A stretch of DNA of 64,000 nucleotides. Source: Croceicoccus naphthovorans. GTDB lineage: Bacteria > Pseudomonadota > Alphaproteobacteria > Sphingomonadales > Sphingomonadaceae. The translations under genes were made by a program, and so were the position numbers. The notes under the pieces are model-generated. The model was not told the origin of the DNA. It saw only the letters and a list, made by a program, of their open reading frames with translations, and did no database searches. Positions 25,108 to 34,438 of the stretch are shown piece by piece; the stretch's first letter is position 1, and each line of letters starts with the position of its first letter. The stretch is taken from the NCBI RefSeq assembly GCF_001028705.1, contig NZ_CP011772.1, forward strand, positions 1 through 64,000, in the 5' to 3' direction.

Positions 25108-25977
25108 ATGAAGACCGTTCTTGGACGTTACAGCAATCCCAACCGTCACTGGGTCGGCGATGGCTTTCCGGTGCGCTCGCTCTTTTCCTACAATACGCTG
25201 GGCGCGCATATCAGCCCGTTCCTGCTGCTCGATTTTGCCGGGCCGCATTACTTCGAGCCGGCCACGAGCCCGCGCGGCGTCGGGTCGCACCCGCATCGCG
25301 GCTTCGAGACCGTGACCATCGTTTACGAAGGCGAAGTTTCGCACCGGGATTCCACCGGCAAGGGCGGCACGATCGGACCCGGCGATGTCCAGTGGATGAC
25401 GGCGGCGGGCGGTATCCTGCACGAGGAGTTTCATTCCGAAGGCTTCACGAAGTCCGGTGGTCCGTTCCGCATGGTCCAGCTGTGGGTCAATCTTCCTGCG
25501 AAGGACAAGATGAGCGATCCCGGTTACCAGTCGATCACCTCGGCCGACATTCCCGTTGTCTGCCTGCCCAATGACGTGGGCAAGGCACGGATCATCGCTG
25601 GCGAGTTCGAAGGGACGAGGGGCCCGGCGACGACCTTCACGCCAATCAATGTGTGGGATCTGCGGCTAGCGGCAGATGCCGATCTGACGCTCGACTTGCC
25701 CGAAGGCCACACTGCGGCGCTGGTGGTGCTGTCCGGCCATATCACTGTGGCCGGCAGCCAGGAAGCGGGCGAAGCGGAAATGGTCCTGCTGTCGCGTGAA
25801 GGCGAGGGTGTGAGCGTGAGGGCCGACGGTGATGCCACTGTGCTGGTCCTCAGTGGTGAACCGATTGACGAGCCTATCGTCGGTTACGGCCCCTTCGTGA
25901 TGAACAGCGAGGAGGAAATCCGTGCCGCCGCGGAAGACTTCAACAGCGGACGCTTCGGCCAGATGGCTACGGCGTGA
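25108..25977 (+). CDS. Pirin family protein (first of two)
   Basis: A 289-residue bicupin. The N-terminal pirin cupin shows the metal-binding pattern: [20 protein letters not shown] then RDSTG, followed by [13 protein letters not shown]. The second cupin is at about 180-270. Bacterial pirins are Fe(II) proteins; some have quercetinase activity and others modulate metabolism, so no specific reaction is assigned. It is the first gene of an eight-gene plus-strand set divergent from LysR. A second, distinct pirin lies at 28392. Confidence 0.9.
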   Translation: MKTVLGRYSNPNRHWVGDGFPVRSLFSYNTLGAHISPFLLLDFAGPHYFEPATSPRGVGSHPHRGFETVTIVYEGEVSHRDSTGKGGTIGPGDVQWMTAAGGILHEEFHSEGFTKSGGPFRMVQLWVNLPAKDKMSDPGYQSITSADIPVVCLPNDVGKARIIAGEFEGTRGPATTFTPINVWDLRLAADADLTLDLPEGHTAALVVLSGHITVAGSQEAGEAEMVLLSREGEGVSVRADGDATVLVLSGEPIDEPIVGYGPFVMNSEEEIRAAAEDFNSGRFGQMATA

Positions 25978-25982
25978 CCGCA

Positions 25983-26020
25983 GGGGAGAGCCGGCAACAG
26001 CCCCCCGTCCGGCTCTCCCC
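25983..26020. repeat. Intercistronic hairpin between pirin and hydrolase genes
   Basis: A perfect 12-bp stem (GGGGAGAGCCGG, 25983-25994, with 26009-26020) and a 14-nt loop. No T-run follows, so it is more likely an mRNA stability or processing element than a terminator. A comparable hairpin lies after the next gene. Confidence 0.5.
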
Positions 26021-26060
26021 CACTTCTTCACGCGGGGCACATATGAAGAGGAGATATCCC

Positions 26061-26741
26061 ATGTCCCAACCTGCAAATTTCAACGGCGCGCGCCCGGTGA
26101 TCGATCCCGATGACGCCGCGATGCTGCTGATCGATCATCAAAGCGGTCTGTTTCAGACCGTCGCCGATATGCCGATGCCGGCACTGCGCAACCATGCAAC
26201 CGCGCTGGCCAAGATGGCGACGCTCACCAAAATGCCCGTCATCACCACTGCATCGGTGCCGCAGGGCCCCAACGGCCCGCTCATCCCCGAAATTCACGCC
26301 AATGCGCCTCATGCCAAATATGTCGCGCGCAAGGGGGAGATCAACGCCTGGGACAACCCGGAATTCGTCGATGCGGTCAAAGCCACGGGCCGCAAGACGC
26401 TGATTATTGCGGGCACCATCACCAGCGTATGCATGGCCTTCCCGGCGATCAGCGCGGTAGCCGAAGGCTACAAGGTATTTGCCGTGGTTGATGCCTCGGG
26501 CACCTATTCCAAGATGGCGCAGGAAATCACGCTGGCGCGCGTGGTGCAGGCCGGTGTTGTGCCGATGGATACCGCGGCGGTTGCCTCCGAACTGCAACGC
26601 ACCTGGCACCGCGACGATGCGCAGGAATGGGCACAGCTCTACACGCTGATCTTCCCGCCCTATCAGTTGCTGATCGAATCCTACGCCAAGGCGCAGGAGG
26701 TCGTGACCAACAACGAGCAGCTCGATTCCGCGCGAGGCTGA
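26061..26741 (+). CDS. Isochorismatase-like cysteine hydrolase (YcaC type)
   Basis: A 226-residue protein; the start ([18 protein letters not shown]) follows GAAGAGGAGATA. The fold markers are [16 protein letters not shown] (catalytic Asp), AINAWDN-like [15 protein letters not shown], and the nucleophile Cys in [13 protein letters not shown]. YcaC-like members are hydrolases of unknown substrate. It lies between pirin and yceI in the LysR-flanked operon. Confidence 0.85.
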   Translation: MSQPANFNGARPVIDPDDAAMLLIDHQSGLFQTVADMPMPALRNHATALAKMATLTKMPVITTASVPQGPNGPLIPEIHANAPHAKYVARKGEINAWDNPEFVDAVKATGRKTLIIAGTITSVCMAFPAISAVAEGYKVFAVVDASGTYSKMAQEITLARVVQAGVVPMDTAAVASELQRTWHRDDAQEWAQLYTLIFPPYQLLIESYAKAQEVVTNNEQLDSARG

Positions 26742-26748
26742 TCGTGCT

Positions 26749-26780
26749 CCCGGCCTCGCCAGGCAAATGGCGGGGCCGGG
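26749..26780. repeat. Intercistronic hairpin after the hydrolase gene
   Basis: The stem CCCGGCCTCGCC (26749-26760) pairs with 26769-26780, with one G-U pair and a short loop. It has no T-tract. Like the hairpin at 25983, it may protect or segment the polycistronic mRNA. Confidence 0.45.
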
Positions 26781-26807
26781 CTGGCGCCTCCCCACCAGCG
26801 AAAGGAT

Positions 26808-27452
26808 ATGAATGTGATACGACTTTCCATTGCCACCAGCCTTGCCCTTGCGCTGATCGTCACGCCGATTGCGATTGCCGCACAGGCGCAGGATGCTTCG
26901 GCCCCGTCACCCGTCGTGAAAATGGCGCTGCCGGTATCGGGTATCTACCAGATCGATCCCACGCATACGCAAGTGCGCGCGACCTGGAACCATCTGGGCT
27001 TTTCGCGTCCCGGCGCCACCTTCGGGCACGTCGAGGGCACGATAACGCTCGATGCCGTCAACCCGGCAAAGTCGAGCGTATCGGTGCAAATTCCGATTAG
27101 CGGCGTCGATACTGGCGTGCCCGCGCTCGATGAGCATTTCCGGTCGGCTGACTATTTCGATGCGGTAAAATATCCCCAAGTGACATTCGTCAGCCGCTCG
27201 GTCAATTTTACCGGCCTTGGCACCGCCTTTAGCGTCGAAGGCGACCTGACCATCAGGGGCGTGACCAGGCCGATTGTGCTGCAGGCCACACTGAACGGCG
27301 CCGGGATGCACCCGCTTGCAAACGCCCCTGCCGTCGGATTTTCGGCAACGACGCAAGTCAAACGTTCCGATTTTGGCATCAATGCTTTCGTGCCGATGGT
27401 CAGCGACGAGATCGATCTCGTCATCACCGCCGAAGCGACGCTGGCGCCATGA
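26808..27452 (+). CDS. YceI family periplasmic protein
   Basis: A 214-residue protein with a Sec signal peptide (residues 1 to about 27: LSIATSLALALIVTPIAIAA, then QAQ). The YceI lipocalin-like domain begins YQIDPTHTQVRATWNHLGFS and includes VQIPISGVDTGVPALDEHF and VEGDLTIRGVTRPIVL. YceI proteins bind isoprenoid/quinone-like lipids in the periplasm, which fits the quinone-related genes around it. The next gene overlaps its stop by 4 nt. Confidence 0.88.
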   Translation: MNVIRLSIATSLALALIVTPIAIAAQAQDASAPSPVVKMALPVSGIYQIDPTHTQVRATWNHLGFSRPGATFGHVEGTITLDAVNPAKSSVSVQIPISGVDTGVPALDEHFRSADYFDAVKYPQVTFVSRSVNFTGLGTAFSVEGDLTIRGVTRPIVLQATLNGAGMHPLANAPAVGFSATTQVKRSDFGINAFVPMVSDEIDLVITAEATLAP

Positions 27453-27730
27453 CCGTTCGCCACGAACCCGGCGCCAGTCGTTTCATACTCAATATTGATG
27501 GCAGCGATGATTCCGCGATCGCCTGGTATCAAACCGACCCTGAAGGCAACCTGCTCATGACCCATACCGAGGTCCCGTTCGCGGCTTCGGGACAAGGAAT
27601 CGGCTCAAGGCTGGCCCGCGGCCTGTTCGACATCGCACGGAAAGACGGGCTGCGGCTCGTACTGCGTTGCCCGTTCCTGGGGCAATGGTTCGCCCGGCAT
27701 CCGGAATATAGCGACGTCGTAGCCGGATAG
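27449..27730 (+). CDS. Small GNAT-type N-acetyltransferase (YidJ-like), first copy
   Basis: A 93-residue single-domain protein of the short GNAT type: [20 protein letters not shown], then the acetyl-CoA loop [17 protein letters not shown], then [16 protein letters not shown]. The substrate is unknown. The ATG overlaps the yceI TGA (ATGA), so it is translationally coupled. A paralogue ends the same gene set at 30229. Confidence 0.8.
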   Translation: MTVRHEPGASRFILNIDGSDDSAIAWYQTDPEGNLLMTHTEVPFAASGQGIGSRLARGLFDIARKDGLRLVLRCPFLGQWFARHPEYSDVVAG

Positions 27731-27767
27731 ACGATTTCAGTTCACCGAAGTACAAAGGTTTCAAATA

Positions 27768-28367
27768 ATGTCCAAAGTTCTCGTTCTCTATTATTCTTCC
27801 TATGGCCACATCGAAACGATGGCGCACGCGATTGCCGAAGGCGCGCGTTCCGCCGGGGCCGAAGTGGACATCAAACGCGTTCCTGAAACCGTGCCCGAAG
27901 AGGTCGCGAAAGGCGCCGGCTACAAACTCGATCAGGCCGCGCCCGTCGCCAAGGTGTCCGACATTGCCGATTATGATGCGATCATCGTCGGCACCGGCAC
28001 CCGGTTCGGGCGGATGTCCTCGCAGATGGCGGCCTTTCTCGATCAGGCGGGCGGATTGTGGGCCAGCGGCGCGCTCAACGGCAAGGTGGGCGGGGCCTTC
28101 ACCTCGACAAACACCCAGCATGGCGGACAGGAAACGACGCTGTTCTCGATCATCACCAATCTGCTGCACTTCGGGATGACCATTGTCGGCCTCGACTATG
28201 GCCATGCCGGGCAGATGCATGACAAGGATCTGGTAGGCGGCGCGCCCTATGGCGCCACCACCATCGCTGGTGCCGACGGTAGCCGCCAGCCCAGTGAAAT
28301 CGACCTTGAGGGCGCACGCTATCAGGGCCGCCGTGTGGCTGAAGTGGCGAACAAGCTGTTCGGTTGA
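27768..28367 (+). CDS. wrbA: NAD(P)H:quinone oxidoreductase, WrbA type
   Basis: A 199-residue flavodoxin-fold enzyme: N-terminal [20 protein letters not shown] (FMN phosphate loop), [29 protein letters not shown] and [17 protein letters not shown] are all WrbA signatures. It catalyses two-electron reduction of quinones, avoiding semiquinone radicals. The gene sits 37 bp after the GNAT gene and before the second pirin. Confidence 0.93.
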   Translation: MSKVLVLYYSSYGHIETMAHAIAEGARSAGAEVDIKRVPETVPEEVAKGAGYKLDQAAPVAKVSDIADYDAIIVGTGTRFGRMSSQMAAFLDQAGGLWASGALNGKVGGAFTSTNTQHGGQETTLFSIITNLLHFGMTIVGLDYGHAGQMHDKDLVGGAPYGATTIAGADGSRQPSEIDLEGARYQGRRVAEVANKLFG

Positions 28368-28391
28368 AGCAAACGAAGAGGAGCCGGATCC

Positions 28392-29270
28392 ATGACCATC
28401 GAACGCATTATCGACAGACGTACGCACGACCTGGGCGGCGGTTTCGTGGTCGGAAGGGTTCTGCCCTTCCATGCGCGGCGCATGGTGGGGCCGTATATAT
28501 TCTTCGATCACCTCGGCCCGCTGGAACTGGCGCCGGGCATTCCGAAGGATCTCGATGTCCGGCCCCACCCGCATATCGGTCTCGCCACCGTGACCTATCT
28601 CTATTCCGGCCAGATCACGCACCGCGATTCTCTGGGTTTCGAACAGGAAGTGCGGCCGGGTGAGGTCAACTGGATGGTATCGGGCAGCGGCATCACGCAC
28701 AGCGAACGTCTGGAACATGCGCGCGCGAACGGCGCTTCCATGCACGGCATTCAGGCCTGGGTCGCCCTGCCGGACGACGCGGAGGAATCCGATCCCAGCT
28801 TCGATCATCTGGAAGGTGATGATTTGCCGGAATGGAGCGAAGGCGGCCTCAAGGGGCGCCTGATCGCCGGCGAGGCCGATGGCATGAAATCGGCAGCGCG
28901 CATTCACTCGCCGCAATTCTACCAGCATTGGGAGATGCAGGCGGGAGCACAGCGCGGCGTGACATCGGCCTATCCCGAACGCGCGGTTTATTGCGCAGCG
29001 GGCGAGATCGAAGTGGATGGAACCGTCCTTGCTCCGGGGCAGATGGCAGTCCTCGATGGCCGCAGCGGAGGCAAGGTCGTAGCAAGTCAGCCATCGCAGG
29101 TCATGGTGCTGGGCGGCGAACCGATCGGCGAACGCTTCCTGCTGTGGAACTTTGTCTCTTCGCGCAAGGAACGGCTCGAACAGGCGGCAGAGGACTGGAG
29201 GGCGGGGCGCATGAAACTGCCCGATGCCGATAATCAGGAATTCATCCCATTTCCGGAAAAAGGCAAGTGA
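28392..29270 (+). CDS. Pirin family protein (second)
   Basis: A 292-residue pirin; AAGAGGAG precedes the ATG. The metal ligands lie in RPHPHIGLATVTYLYSGQI-THRD, and GSGITHSERLEHARANG follows. It ends with a FPEKGK tail. It differs clearly from the first pirin (for example FVVGRVLPFHARRMVGPYIF at the start), so this is not a recent duplication. The stop overlaps the GTG of the next gene (GTGA). Confidence 0.9.
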   Translation: MTIERIIDRRTHDLGGGFVVGRVLPFHARRMVGPYIFFDHLGPLELAPGIPKDLDVRPHPHIGLATVTYLYSGQITHRDSLGFEQEVRPGEVNWMVSGSGITHSERLEHARANGASMHGIQAWVALPDDAEESDPSFDHLEGDDLPEWSEGGLKGRLIAGEADGMKSAARIHSPQFYQHWEMQAGAQRGVTSAYPERAVYCAAGEIEVDGTVLAPGQMAVLDGRSGGKVVASQPSQVMVLGGEPIGERFLLWNFVSSRKERLEQAAEDWRAGRMKLPDADNQEFIPFPEKGK

Positions 29271-30232
29271 AGGCGGCTGTACTCGACGTACTGGGGCAGA
29301 CGCCCACTTATGCGGAGTTTACCGAACCGGACGTCCAGCCTGGCGAGCAACTGGTCCATGTCCGCGCAGCGGCGATCAAACAGCTCGAACGCCTCATCGC
29401 TTCGGGTAAGCACTATTCCAGTCCCAGGAGCTTGCCGATCGTGCCGGGCCTCGATGGCGTCGGCAAACTGGAGGGTGGCCGCCGCGTCTACTTCATGGCG
29501 CCGCGCCGCCCATATGGGGCCATGGCCGAGCGTGCACCCGCCAGCCTGACCGTGCCGGTGCCCGTGGCCTTGAGCGATGCCGTGGCCGCCGCCGTGGTCA
29601 ATCCGGGCCTTGCCGGGTGGTTGCCGCTGGTCGAACGCGGCAGGATGCAGCCAGGCGAACATGTATTGATCCTGGGTGCGACCGGCACATCGGGGCGAAT
29701 GGCCGTCGCCATTGCCCAACATCTTGGCGCGGGCCGGGTGATTGCCTGCGGGCGGCGTCAGGATGTGCTGGCCATGCTGGGCGCGGACGCCACAATCGAT
29801 CTTTCCGCGCCCGAGGATCAGATCTCGGAAGCTTTCGCCGGCGAAATCGATCGCGGACTTGGCGTGGTCGTCGATTATCTGTGGGCTCGTCCGGCCGAGC
29901 TGCTCATCGGCCAGTTGGCCCGGCCCGACGTTCGTTCCAGTACCGGCGACGCCACCCGCTTTGTCACCGTGGGCCAGATGGCGGGGCCTGACATTACCCT
30001 TGCCTCCAATGCGCTACGCGGATCACGGCTCGAGCTGATCGGCAGCGGGACCGGCAATTTTCCACTTGGCGGTGCGATGAAGGCGGCGATCGGCGCTGTG
30101 TTCGACCTTGCCGTAAACGGCAAACTACCAATCGTCGTCGAGCAAGTGCCCCTGGCCGATGTCGCCAGTGCATGGGCGGCTCGGGCAGACCCGGATTTGC
30201 GAACCGTATTGACCATGGGAGAGCCGGCATGA
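29267..30232 (+). CDS. Zinc-independent MDR quinone oxidoreductase
   Basis: A 321-residue medium-chain dehydrogenase/reductase. An N-terminal GroES-like fold (LVHVRAAAIKQLERLIASGK, VPGLDGVGKL) is followed by a Rossmann domain with VLILGATGTSGRMAVAIAQH. No structural Zn-Cys cluster is seen, as in the QOR subgroup. The start is GTG 29267, which overlaps the pirin stop by 4 nt. It is likely an NADPH-dependent quinone or enone reductase. Confidence 0.85.
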   Translation: MKAAVLDVLGQTPTYAEFTEPDVQPGEQLVHVRAAAIKQLERLIASGKHYSSPRSLPIVPGLDGVGKLEGGRRVYFMAPRRPYGAMAERAPASLTVPVPVALSDAVAAAVVNPGLAGWLPLVERGRMQPGEHVLILGATGTSGRMAVAIAQHLGAGRVIACGRRQDVLAMLGADATIDLSAPEDQISEAFAGEIDRGLGVVVDYLWARPAELLIGQLARPDVRSSTGDATRFVTVGQMAGPDITLASNALRGSRLELIGSGTGNFPLGGAMKAAIGAVFDLAVNGKLPIVVEQVPLADVASAWAARADPDLRTVLTMGEPA

Positions 30233-30582
30233 GCGAGATAACGCTAAGCAAACAGGATGATGGCCGCCACGGACGCTATGTGGCGAAAGTCGCGGGGATT
30301 GACGATGAAGCGGAACTGACTTTCACCCATCGCGGCCCGGGCCTCATCAGCGCCGATCACACCGGCGCGCCGGAAATCATGCGCGGCAGCGGCGCTGCCG
30401 CCGCTCTCGTCGATTATCTGATCGCGGACGCTCGCAGAAACGGGTTTCAGATCATCCCGCTGTGCCCCTATGTCCGCGCCCGTTATGAAAAGCACCCGGA
30501 CTGGCAGGACGTAATGACAGTAGGACCAGGCGAAAAGCCCCGGATTCCCGCTCCCGGCAATTCCGGAAGGCATCCGGATTGA
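30229..30582 (+). CDS. Small GNAT-type N-acetyltransferase, second copy
   Basis: A 117-residue protein; the ATG overlaps the previous TGA (ATGA, 30229-30232). The short GNAT layout is DDEAELTFTHRGPGLISADH, GSGAAAALVDYLIADAR (CoA loop), then IIPLCPYVRARYEKHPDW. Its Pro/Gly-rich tail is not part of the domain. It is the last gene of the LysR-flanked set. Confidence 0.82.
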   Translation: MSEITLSKQDDGRHGRYVAKVAGIDDEAELTFTHRGPGLISADHTGAPEIMRGSGAAAALVDYLIADARRNGFQIIPLCPYVRARYEKHPDWQDVMTVGPGEKPRIPAPGNSGRHPD

Positions 30583-30647
30583 GCTGCAGGCAGACCAATT
30601 GGGGCGGCCCTGGAAGGTTCGGTCAGCCGGTCCGGTGAAGCGCTTGG

Positions 30648-30983
30648 TTACTTTTTGCGCTTTTCGATGATGTACTTGTCGTTGAATTCGCCATCCAGTC
30701 TGGTCGTACTTTCGACCGATGCCTCGTCTGTGGCAGAATTGTCGTCTCGTTCTGCCATGATGCCCGAAGCCTTGTTGGACCGCGTCGTATTATGATTTGT
30801 TGGCGCTGCATTTTCGCCAGCTCCGGTTTCCGGCCCAGCAGGACTATTTCCGTTTTCGCTCGCAGCGATCCCTGATGCCTTGTTGGATCGGGTCGTGTTG
30901 TGGTTGGCCGGATCGGCTGCGAGAGCCGGAACCGTGAAGCTGGCGATGGCGACCCCTGCGATCAGACAACGAACAAGCTGCAT
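30648..30983 (-). CDS. Small secreted protein with a duplicated NHNTTRSNKASGI motif
   Basis: A 111-residue protein with a signal peptide (LIAGVAIASFTVPALA, cleavage near 22). The mature part holds two identical 13-residue repeats (27-39 and 63-75), each followed by acidic Ser/Asn-rich spacers, and a basic C-terminus (EKRKK). No known domain. It lies alone, convergent with the GNAT gene. Function unknown. Confidence 0.65.
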   Translation of the reverse strand: MQLVRCLIAGVAIASFTVPALAADPANHNTTRSNKASGIAASENGNSPAGPETGAGENAAPTNHNTTRSNKASGIMAERDDNSATDEASVESTTRLDGEFNDKYIIEKRKK

Positions 30984-31101
30984 CTGGTGTTTCCCCTGTA
31001 ATTTCTAATCGTTGTCACTCTTGAAATAAACCAACTGAACTATCGGTTAACTCCTTCAGGGATTTGTGTGCTTCCGTCGAGAACCAGGAAAGGGAACGTA
31101 T

Positions 31102-31521
31102 ATGGCGCAAAAGATTGTGGCCAACGTCAGCGATGCACAGGGCAGTCCGCTCGCCGTCGCCATCGAAGTGTCGGGTCATCATATCATGGGCGACGAACCA
31201 GTCGACCAAGGCGGCAAGAATCTCGGTCCATCGCCGTACGACCTGCTCACCGCCGCACTTGGTGAATGTACCGCCATGACAATCCGCTGGTATGCGGCAC
31301 GAAAGGGCTGGTCGGTGGAGCATGTCGATGTTCAGGTTTCGCACCGCAAGACGATGAAGGCTGGTACGGACCAAATGATTGACGAATTTCACAAGACAGT
31401 TGCGATTACCGCGCCTGATCTGACCGAGGAGGAGCACACCAAACTGATCGAGGTTGCCGGCAAATGTCCTGTCCACAAGACATTGACTGGCACGATCAGT
31501 ATCGTGACCGGGATTGGCTGA
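31102..31521 (+). CDS. OsmC family peroxide-reductase-like protein
   Basis: A 139-residue OsmC fold: GPSPYDLLTAALGECTAMTI (first Cys) and EVAGKCPVHKTLTG (second Cys) form the redox pair of the family. The ATG at 31102 follows AGGAAAGGGAACG. It reduces organic hydroperoxides in characterised members. It is convergent with the esterase gene, with 25 bp between. Confidence 0.9.
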   Translation: MAQKIVANVSDAQGSPLAVAIEVSGHHIMGDEPVDQGGKNLGPSPYDLLTAALGECTAMTIRWYAARKGWSVEHVDVQVSHRKTMKAGTDQMIDEFHKTVAITAPDLTEEEHTKLIEVAGKCPVHKTLTGTISIVTGIG

Positions 31522-31546
31522 TTGCCAAGCCGCTCAGGAGTAGTCT

Positions 31547-32500
31547 CTAACTGCGCAGCAACCGCGCCAACCAGGCATCACGTGCCGCCAGACAGGAGCG
31601 TGCGATGTCGGTCTGCGGAGCAACGTCGTAGAAGCCGTGAAACGCGCCGCCCCAGACGTGAAGTTCACATGTGCCTCCTGCCGCCCATATCCCTTGCGCA
31701 AACGCGACAGATTCATCGCGGAACACTTCCTCGGAGCCAACATCGATAAATGTCGGAGGGAGACCCGACAGATCACTCTCACGTGCTGGTGCACAGGCCG
31801 CGTTGACTGCATTGGCGCCGCGCTGCTCTCCCAACACGGCATCCCATGCGGTGCGGTTGCTGGTCCGGTCCCAGATACCGACGCCGTCGTGCCGCAGGGT
31901 TGAAGCAGTGGCGTCGCGATCGTCCAGCATCGGGCACTGCAGCAACTGGCCTCGTAGCGCGGGGCCACCGCGTTCACGCGACAGCAGCGTGGTTCCTGCA
32001 GCGAGCCCGGCTCCGCCACTGCCTCCGAAAATGACCAAAGGCTCGGAATCGATACCGAGCTCGTCCACCGCGTTCGCCATCCAGCATAGTGCGGCATAAC
32101 AATCCTCAACGCCGTATGGTGCGGGAAACTCTGGGGCCAAGCGATATTCGACAGTTACGCAAACCGCATTGTGATCCAGCGCCCATGCGACAGCTGGCGC
32201 CATGCCGGCGAAGCGGTTGCCCATGATCATTCCGCCGCCATGGATACACAGGATTCCGGGGGCGCGCGCGGACATGCCTTTTGGCCGGATCACCGAGGCC
32301 TGGATTTCATCGTCGTTGAAACCGGGAAGGATATGGTCCGTACAATCGACCGGCGCATCTCCAATCAGGTCCTCGCGCGTCGGTGCGCTGAGCTTGCGGA
32401 ACCGGGGCAAGTCTTCGAGCGTCATGCTTCGCGGCACGAACCCGTCGAGGGTAGGGAGGATGGCGGCGAGTTGACTGTCGTAATGGTTATCTCTTGACAT
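31547..32500 (-). CDS. Alpha/beta hydrolase, hormone-sensitive-lipase family esterase
   Basis: A 317-residue esterase with the HSL oxyanion motif HGGG (ILCIHGGGMIMG), the nucleophile in FGGSGGAGLAAG (an atypical elbow where GDSAGG is usual), a likely acid in FIDVGSEEVFRDE, and His in GGAFHGFYD. Cytoplasmic, no signal peptide. Substrate unknown. It is on the opposite strand to osmC. Confidence 0.85.
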   Translation of the reverse strand: MSRDNHYDSQLAAILPTLDGFVPRSMTLEDLPRFRKLSAPTREDLIGDAPVDCTDHILPGFNDDEIQASVIRPKGMSARAPGILCIHGGGMIMGNRFAGMAPAVAWALDHNAVCVTVEYRLAPEFPAPYGVEDCYAALCWMANAVDELGIDSEPLVIFGGSGGAGLAAGTTLLSRERGGPALRGQLLQCPMLDDRDATASTLRHDGVGIWDRTSNRTAWDAVLGEQRGANAVNAACAPARESDLSGLPPTFIDVGSEEVFRDESVAFAQGIWAAGGTCELHVWGGAFHGFYDVAPQTDIARSCLAARDAWLARLLRS

Positions 32501-32657
32501 TCACGAACCTATACTTGGCATGCTCCCTAGCGCAAAGCCATCGACGATTTTTGGCACCATCGGGCCAAGGAATTTTTACAAACCGAAACAAGTTATTCGG
32601 TGTGATCCATTCGGAACCTATGCAAGTGCCTGCGCTCGCAACGCTTCGAAGGCGCTC

Positions 32658-32942
32658 TCAGGTTGTGCCGACACCGATAGGAGACTGGCGGTTGATCAGG
32701 CGCCGCATGGCATCCGCATCGGTCAAAAGGTCAGCGATGGTGAAGGAATCGAATACCGCCATCATCGCCTGCATCCCCTTGGCAAGGACTCCGGTCAGCC
32801 CACAGGCAGGAGATAGCGCGCAACCCGAGCAATCCGCGAGCTGAAACCCTTCCTCAGTGTGACGTATCACTTCTCCAACACCGATCTTGTCCGCCGGTCG
32901 TGCCAGGCGCATGCCGCCACCACGTCCGCGGACGGTTTGGAT
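32658..32942 (-). pseudogene. Rrf2 family regulator, 5' part lost at the IS3 element
   Basis: The remaining part reads IQTVRGRGGGMRLARPADKI, then GVGEVIRHTEEGFQLADCSG, with the Fe-S-type cysteines CSGCALSPAC. This is the C-terminal two-thirds of an NsrR/IscR-like Rrf2 regulator. The coding frame breaks exactly at the outer base of the IS3 element (32942/32943); its N-terminal HTH is missing. The lost piece is not found on the other side of the IS. Confidence 0.75.
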
Positions 32943-33016
32943 TGTTCGTCGTCAGAACATTCGGCACAACTCGCGGCGTAGATTAGCGGAGTGCGGGCCT
33001 CGTCTGGGGGTTGATG

Positions 33017-34003
33017 TTAGGCGGCGAGCTTGCGGTGCTGCAAGCGCCGATATTCGATGGTCTGTCGCTTGATCCTTTCTCGTCGTTCGATGATGGCCGG
33101 GGCCCTGCCGAAGTAGGCGTCGGCGGGCGTCACGTTATTTAGGCTCTCGTGATAGCGCTGGTGATTGTAATGTTCGACGAAGGCCTCGATCTGGGCTTCG
33201 AGGTCGCCGGGCAGGAAGTAGTTCTCCAGCAGGATGCGGTTTTTCAGGGTCTGGTGCCAGCGCTCGATCTTGCCCTGGGTTTGCGGGTGCATGGGAGCGC
33301 CGCGGACATGGCTCATTTTGTTGGCCTCGATATATTCGGCCAGTTCGCCGGCGATGTAGCTGGGGCCGTTATCGCTGAGCAGCCGGGGCTTGTGCAGCAC
33401 CGTGGCGCTGTCACAGCCGGAAGCCGCCAAGGCGAGGTCCAGCGTTTCGGTTACATCCTCGGCACGCATGTTGGTGCACAACTTCCAGGCAATGATATAG
33501 CGCGAGAAGTCGTCGAGCACGGTCGAGAGGTACATCCAGCCCCACCCGATGATCTTGAAGTAGGTGAAGTCGGTCTGCCACATCTCGTTCGGGCGGGTAG
33601 TCTTGGTGTGGAACTGATCGGCGGCCTTTATCACGACATAGGCCGGACTGGTGATCAGATCGTGCGCCTTGAGCAGGCGGTAAACCGTGGATTCCGATAC
33701 GAAGTAGCGCTTCTCGTCGGTGAAGCGCACCGCCAGTTCGCGGGGGCTGAGATTGGTCGCGTCGGCTTCCAGCGCCATTTCGATGATCTGGTTCTGGATG
33801 TCGTCACCGATGCGGTTCCACACGCGGCTCGGCGCCGATGGCCGATCCTGTAACGCTTCCGGCCCGCCCCCAAGATAACGGTCATACCAACGGTAGAACG
33901 TCCGGCGGGCGATGCCGAGCTTGTCCAGCGTGCGTTTGGCGGGCAGGTGCGACTGCTCGACGATCCGGATGATCTCGAGCTTTTCGGATGCGGGATACCT
34001 CAT
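33017..34003 (-). CDS. IS3 family transposase OrfB
   Basis: A protein of about 328 residues from ATG 34003 (MRYPASEKLEIIRIVEQSHL). It has an N-terminal HTH (RTLDKLGIARRTFYRWYDRY), then the integrase core: Asp in MWQTDFTYFK, Asp in LLSDNGPSYIAG, Glu in GKIERWHQTLKNR. The start overlaps the orfA stop by ATGA (34000-34003), so it is made by coupling or as an OrfAB frameshift fusion. Intact. Confidence 0.9.
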   Translation of the reverse strand: MRYPASEKLEIIRIVEQSHLPAKRTLDKLGIARRTFYRWYDRYLGGGPEALQDRPSAPSRVWNRIGDDIQNQIIEMALEADATNLSPRELAVRFTDEKRYFVSESTVYRLLKAHDLITSPAYVVIKAADQFHTKTTRPNEMWQTDFTYFKIIGWGWMYLSTVLDDFSRYIIAWKLCTNMRAEDVTETLDLALAASGCDSATVLHKPRLLSDNGPSYIAGELAEYIEANKMSHVRGAPMHPQTQGKIERWHQTLKNRILLENYFLPGDLEAQIEAFVEHYNHQRYHESLNNVTPADAYFGRAPAIIERRERIKRQTIEYRRLQHRKLAA

Positions 34004-34386
34004 TCGTCGTCGCCCCCATCCGCGATCATGCTTTTTTTCAGCAGACGGTTTTCGAGTGTCAGGTCGGCCACGCATTCCTTCAGGGCACGCGCTTCGCGGC
34101 GCAGATCCTGCACCTCGCCGGTGGTCGCGGCACGGGCAGTGTCGCCCGCCAGGCGGCGCTTGCCCGCTTCCATGAACTCCTTCGACCAGGTGTAGTACAG
34201 GCTTTGCGCGATGCCTTCCTTGCGGCACAGCTCGGCAATGCTGTCCTCGCCGCGAAGGCCTTCAAGCACGATGCGGATCTTGTCCTCGGCAGAGAAGTGC
34301 CGCCGGGTCTGCCGCCGGATATCCTTCACCACCTGCTCCGCAGGGGCCTTCGACGGCGATTTTGAATAGGAGGATTTGGGCTTCAT
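34000..34386 (-). CDS. IS3 family transposase OrfA
   Basis: A 128-residue HTH protein: RRHFSAEDKIRIVLEGLRGE then DSIAELCRKEGIAQSLYYTW is the HTH_Tnp_1 domain. A leucine-zipper-like tail follows (DLRREARALKECVADLTLEN). It provides end binding for the element. It overlaps orfB in the -1 frame, as expected of IS3. Confidence 0.9.
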   Translation of the reverse strand: MKPKSSYSKSPSKAPAEQVVKDIRRQTRRHFSAEDKIRIVLEGLRGEDSIAELCRKEGIAQSLYYTWSKEFMEAGKRRLAGDTARAATTGEVQDLRREARALKECVADLTLENRLLKKSMIADGGDDE

Positions 34387-34438
34387 CTTCGTTCCTTCGT
34401 CACTACGACGAAGCCCAAATCCTCCTTAAATCACAACC

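Noticed and set aside
25983..26780. Two intercistronic hairpins considered as operon terminators
   Set aside because: Neither has a T-run, and the genes on both sides are in the same direction with close functional relation.
27555..28928. 457-codon minus-strand open frame
   Set aside because: Runs across wrbA and pirin on the opposite strand; both plus-strand genes have strong family signatures.
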